From the NCBI GenBank assembly GCA_052387855.1, contig JBQTIT010000096.1, positions 1-8,872 of the forward strand: a DNA stretch of 8,872 nucleotides. Reading direction: 5' to 3'. A program made the position numbers and the translations under genes. Source of the stretch: CAIYZT01 sp052387855. GTDB taxonomy: Bacteria; Pseudomonadota; Alphaproteobacteria; Rhodobacterales; Rhodobacteraceae. This document shows positions 6,253-8,872 of the stretch, in pieces. The notes under the pieces were generated by a model that was not told the DNA's origin, did no database searches, and worked only from the letters and a program-made list of their open reading frames with translations. Within the stretch, counting starts at the first letter, position 1, and the number at the start of each line of letters is the position of its first letter.

Positions 6253-7010
6253 CTGCCCATCAACCGGACCCCCTGATGAACGAACCCCTCATGTCACCCG
6301 AGGCGATGGAGCGGCGCCTGCGCCACATCGGCGCCACGCGCTACCACTCGCTGCATCCGTTTCACCACATGCTGCACGGCGGCAAGCTGACCCGTGGGCA
6401 GGTGCAGGCCTGGGCGCTGAACCGCTACTATTATCAAAGCTCGATCCCCATAAAGGACGCGGTTGTCCTGTCGCGGTTCCGCGACCGCGAGACGCGGCTG
6501 GAATGGCGTCACCGGATCGAGGATCACGACGGTCATGTCGGCGGCGAGGGCGGGATCGAGCGCTGGCTGATCCTGACCGACGGGCTGGGGCTTGACCGCG
6601 CCTATGTCGAAAGCACCGCCGGCATCCTGCCCGCGACCCGCTTTGCGGGGGACGCCTATGTCAATTTCGTTGGCCAGAAATCACCGCTTGAGGCGATCGC
6701 CTCATCCCTGACCGAACTGTTCGCGCCGAACCTGCACGAAGAGCGCATCGCCGGGATGCTGAAGCACTATGACTTCATCAACCCCTCGGTCATGACCTAT
6801 TTCCAGCGCCGCCTGACCCAGGCCCCGCGCGATGCCGGCTTTGCGCTGGACTATGTCAAGCATCATGCCCGCACCCCCGAGGAACGCCAGCAGGTCTGCG
6901 ATGCCCTGACCTTCAAGACCCAGGTCCTGTGGGTGCAGCTTGACGCGCTCTATCACGCCTATGTGACCGGCAACCCGCCCCCCGGCGTCTTTCTTCCCGA
7001 GGCCGCCTGA
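6249..7010 (+). CDS. pqqC: Pyrroloquinoline-quinone synthase PqqC
   Basis: PqqC is a cofactor-free oxidase that performs the last step, ring closure and eight-electron oxidation of AHQQ to PQQ using O2. The 253-residue protein matches the family across its length. Compared with the Klebsiella enzyme from memory, active-site residues recur at a constant +9 offset: His33, Arg59, Gln63, Lys69, Arg89, His93, Tyr137, Glu156, His163, Tyr184, Arg188 and Lys223. The enzyme should therefore be functional. The extra nine residues are at the N-terminus. The start at 6249 is preceded by AGGAGAGGAG (6231-6240) and overlaps the pqqB stop as ATGA. An in-frame ATG further upstream (6213) lies inside pqqB without a better signal. 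The gene ends in a TGATG overlap with pqqD. Confidence 0.97.
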   Translation: MTAHQPDPLMNEPLMSPEAMERRLRHIGATRYHSLHPFHHMLHGGKLTRGQVQAWALNRYYYQSSIPIKDAVVLSRFRDRETRLEWRHRIEDHDGHVGGEGGIERWLILTDGLGLDRAYVESTAGILPATRFAGDAYVNFVGQKSPLEAIASSLTELFAPNLHEERIAGMLKHYDFINPSVMTYFQRRLTQAPRDAGFALDYVKHHARTPEERQQVCDALTFKTQVLWVQLDALYHAYVTGNPPPGVFLPEAA

Positions 7011-7330
7011 TGGACCAGGGGCCCCGCCGGCTGCGCCCGGTTCTGGTGCCGGCCAGCAAGCCGGCGCTGCCGCGTCATGTGCGCCTGCGCTTTGACGCAA
7101 CGCGCGAGCGCTGGGTGATCCTGGCGCCGGAGCGGGTTCTGGTGCCGGACGAGATCTCGGTCGAGGTGTTGCAGCTTTGCGACGGGCAGCGCAGCATCGA
7201 GGAGGTCGTGGCCGTGCTGGCCGCCAAGTTCGCAGCCCCGCCCGAGATGATCCAGACGGACTGCATCGCCCTGCTGCAGGACCTTGCCGACAAGGGCTAT
7301 CTTCTGGACAAGGCGGAGACGCAGACATGA
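7010..7330 (+). CDS. pqqD: PqqA-binding chaperone PqqD
   Basis: PqqD is the peptide chaperone that binds PqqA and delivers it to PqqE; it is the founding example of the RiPP recognition element, a small winged-helix fold. The 106 residues include the family's core: PRHVRLRFDATRERWVILAPERVL (21-44, beta strands), then ILQLCDGQRS-like VEVLQLCDGQRSIEEVV (51-67) and a C-terminal helix ending DLADKGYLLD (91-100). It has about 15 extra N-terminal residues rich in Arg and Pro. Its ATG shares one base with the pqqC stop (TGATG), and its own stop overlaps pqqE as ATGA. No separate strong ribosome binding site is apparent, so it is likely translated by coupling from pqqC. The two-gene order D-E, unfused, is the usual form. 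Confidence 0.95.
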   Translation: MDQGPRRLRPVLVPASKPALPRHVRLRFDATRERWVILAPERVLVPDEISVEVLQLCDGQRSIEEVVAVLAAKFAAPPEMIQTDCIALLQDLADKGYLLDKAETQT

Positions 7331-8511
7331 CCGACCAGACCCAACCGGTTGCCGATTTCCAGCTTGTCACCAAGGCCGGGCAGGACGCGGACCAGCGCAG
7401 CGCTTACGGCATCCCGCTGGCCGTGCTGGCCGAGCTGACCCACCGCTGCCCGCTGCAATGCCCCTATTGCTCGAACCCGCTTGAGCTGGAAGCCGCGTCA
7501 AAGGAGCTGACCACCGAGGAATGGTTCAGGATCATGGACGAGCTGGCCGAGATCGGCGTGCTTCAGATCCATTTCTCGGGCGGCGAGCCTTCGGTGCGCA
7601 AGGACCTGACCGCGCTGGTCGCGCATGCCACCAAGGTCGGGCTTTATTCCAACCTCATCACCTCGGCCGTGATGCTGACGAAAGAGCGGATGCAGGAGTT
7701 GGCCGATGCCGGCCTGTGCCATGTCCAGATCTCGGTTCAGGGAGCAGAGCCGGTGGTGGCCGACCGGGTCGGCGGGTACAAGAACGGCCACACCAAGAAA
7801 CTTGAGGCCGCACGCTGGACGCGCGAGGTCGGCCTGCCCTTGACCATCAACGCCGTCATGCACCGCCAGAACCTGCACCAGTTGCCGCAGATCATCGATC
7901 TGGCGGTGGCGCTGGACGCCGACCGGCTGGAGGTGGCGAATGTGCAATACTACGGCTGGGCGCTGAAAAACCGGCATTCGCTGATCCCGACCTTTGCGCA
8001 ACTGGAGGAAACCAACCGCATCGTGGACGATGCGCGCGAGCGTCTGGCCGGGGTGCTGGACATCGACTATGTCATCCCCGACTACTACGCGCAGCGGCCC
8101 AAGCAGTGCATGGGCGGCTGGGGGCGGCAGTTCTTCAACATCTCGCCCGCCGGCAAGGTCCTGCCCTGCCACGCCGCCGAAAGCATCACGGGGATGGAGT
8201 TCGACTCGGTCCGCTCGAACAAGTCGATTCGCTGGATCTGGGACAATTCCGAGGCCTTCAACCGCTATCGGGGCACCGGCTGGATGCCCGAGCCCTGCAA
8301 GTCCTGCGAGTTCAAGGAGGTCGACTACGGCGGCTGCCGCTGTCAGGCCCATGCCCTGACCGGATCGGCCGGCAATACCGATCCGGCCTGCGCCAAGTCG
8401 CCGCTGCATGCCGGCATCTTCCAGCAGGCGGCGTCAGAGGCGGCTGACGCGCAGAACCGCTTTGTCTACCGCAACTTCTCGGGCGGGACGCCGGAGCCGG
8501 AGGCATCTTGA
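7327..8511 (+). CDS. pqqE: Radical SAM PqqA glutamate-tyrosine crosslinking enzyme PqqE
   Basis: PqqE uses S-adenosylmethionine and iron-sulfur clusters to form the carbon-carbon bond between Glu16 and Tyr20 of PqqA, the first committed step. The 394-residue protein has the radical SAM CxxxCxxC motif (Cys41, Cys45, Cys48), the GGEP SAM-binding motif (85-88) and a C-terminal SPASM domain for auxiliary clusters (Cys261, Cys281, Cys324, Cys327, Cys337, Cys339, Cys355, in the PqqE signature GGCRCQAHALTG). The start at 7327 overlaps the pqqD stop by four bases. The start is safe because the ORF upstream of it lies in pqqD in another frame. All expected cluster ligands are present, so it should be active. 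The stop overlaps a TTG start of the next gene. Confidence 0.97.
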   Translation: MTDQTQPVADFQLVTKAGQDADQRSAYGIPLAVLAELTHRCPLQCPYCSNPLELEAASKELTTEEWFRIMDELAEIGVLQIHFSGGEPSVRKDLTALVAHATKVGLYSNLITSAVMLTKERMQELADAGLCHVQISVQGAEPVVADRVGGYKNGHTKKLEAARWTREVGLPLTINAVMHRQNLHQLPQIIDLAVALDADRLEVANVQYYGWALKNRHSLIPTFAQLEETNRIVDDARERLAGVLDIDYVIPDYYAQRPKQCMGGWGRQFFNISPAGKVLPCHAAESITGMEFDSVRSNKSIRWIWDNSEAFNRYRGTGWMPEPCKSCEFKEVDYGGCRCQAHALTGSAGNTDPACAKSPLHAGIFQQAASEAADAQNRFVYRNFSGGTPEPEAS

Positions 8512-8748
8512 CCGCCGAGGCGGCTGCCGAAGCGCCGGGGTTCCATCTGGAGGTCGGTGACGGCCACCGCCTTTGGGTCGAGGCGCGCGGCGCGCCGGGC
8601 GGCATTCCGGCGGTGTTCCTGCATGGGGGTCCGGGCGGCGGGTTTCAGCCCGGCAACACTGGCCTGTTCGATCCGGCCCGCTTTCGCGCCATCTTCTTTG
8701 ATCAGCGGGGGGCCGGCCGCAGCCTGCCCAAGGGCGGCCTCGTGGCCA
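8508..8748 (+). pseudogene. Proline iminopeptidase-like alpha/beta hydrolase, interrupted
   Basis: The first 80 codons encode the N-terminus of an S33-family alpha/beta hydrolase like proline iminopeptidase. They include HGGPGGG (39-45), the oxyanion-hole region, and FFDQRGAGRS (63-72). Intact members are roughly 300 residues and carry the nucleophile GGSWG further on, which is absent here. After LVA (codon 80) similarity stops and the sequence changes to what looks like an insertion sequence end. The reading frame continues open to the window edge, but it would give a hybrid lacking the catalytic triad. The TTG start overlaps the pqqE stop (TTGA), and GGAGG lies four bases upstream. An upstream ATG is not available. 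The gene was probably co-translated with pqqE, and a role in trimming PqqA fragments is a guess. Confidence 0.75.
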
Positions 8749-8872
8749 TGTCCGTCGTCGAATGCTTTGGAACGGGTGGCCTGATTTTGGAGCGGAGAGC
8801 TCGGGCTCATCGGGTTCAGGTTATGCTGCTTGACGCTGATGGTTCAAGCGGCGGTTTTGGATGGTCTGCTGT
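8749..8872. mobile_element. Terminal part of an insertion sequence, truncated by the window
   Basis: From TGTCCGTCGTCGAATG at 8749 the sequence loses the GC-rich coding character of the gene it interrupts and no longer matches that family. On the minus strand it contains the end of an open frame that looks like a transposase tail (stop at 8821-8823), leaving 72 bases between stop codon and element end, normal for an insertion sequence. I recall similar ends from IS481-like elements of Rhodobacter and Paracoccus relatives, but the family is uncertain. The opposite end and target duplication lie outside the window, so 8749 is an estimate of the boundary. Confidence 0.65.
8821..8872 (-). CDS. 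C-terminal end of a probable transposase (partial)
   Basis: Sixteen codons and a TAA stop (complement of 8821-8823) are visible. The tail reads QQTIQNRRLNHQRQAA, a basic, Gln-rich end of the type seen on integrase-fold transposases of the IS481/IS3 kind. The start and catalytic DDE residues lie beyond the window. The identification rests on this short tail, its distance from the element end and the interruption of the neighbouring gene, so it is moderate at best. Confidence 0.5.
   Translation of the reverse strand, partial: QQTIQNRRLNHQRQAA

Noticed and set aside
1..8872. CRISPR arrays, tRNA or rRNA genes, phage defence modules
   Set aside because: No regularly spaced repeats, cloverleaf patterns, rRNA-like stretches or defence-family motifs were seen on either strand. 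The only repeat pair found is the palindromic unit at 9-222.

Overview
The window looks like chromosomal DNA from a high-GC alphaproteobacterium, most likely of the Rhodobacter/Paracoccus group. This rests on the strongly GC-biased third codon positions, on a GC-rich palindromic repeat around CCGGACTTGATCCGG of a type common in that class, and on the protein flavours. The assignment is an inference from sequence style; no search was run.

Layout. Bases 1-358 hold no convincing gene, but carry two near-identical copies of the palindromic repeat. Three genes then lie on the minus strand: thymidine kinase (tdk, 359-940), a DEAD-box RNA helicase of the RhlE type (1112-2488) and an MBL-fold hydrolase resembling persulfide dioxygenase (Blh/ETHE1-like, 2698-3582). 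A gene-poor stretch (3583-4018) separates these from the plus-strand half. It contains a striking AT-rich dyad at 3723-3760 whose core reads ATTC-N8-GAAT, the form I recall for the binding site of the sulfide-responsive repressor SqrR. The plus strand then carries a LysR-type regulator (4019-5101) and a complete pqqABCDE cluster (5232-8511) for making the redox cofactor pyrroloquinoline quinone.

How the genes work together. PqqA is the 26-residue precursor peptide. PqqD presents it to the radical SAM enzyme PqqE, which joins Glu16 to Tyr20. After proteolysis and PqqB-dependent hydroxylation, PqqC performs the final ring closure and oxidation. The junctions B/C, C/D, D/E and E/next gene all overlap by 1-4 bases, so pqqBCDE and the gene after it look like one translationally coupled unit. 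pqqA is set apart from pqqB by 34 bases and by a possible 12-bp RNA stem that encloses the pqqB ribosome binding site and start codon. No dehydrogenase that would use PQQ lies in the window.

The fifth coupled gene begins as a proline iminopeptidase-like alpha/beta hydrolase. It is cut after about 80 codons by what looks like the end of an insertion sequence, whose transposase C-terminus is read on the minus strand up to the window edge. The window therefore shows a classical PQQ operon with a broken 3' peptidase gene, next to a likely sulfur-stress gene. I see no wholly new system. The points most worth checking are the SqrR-like operator, the stem over the pqqB start and the interrupted peptidase gene.
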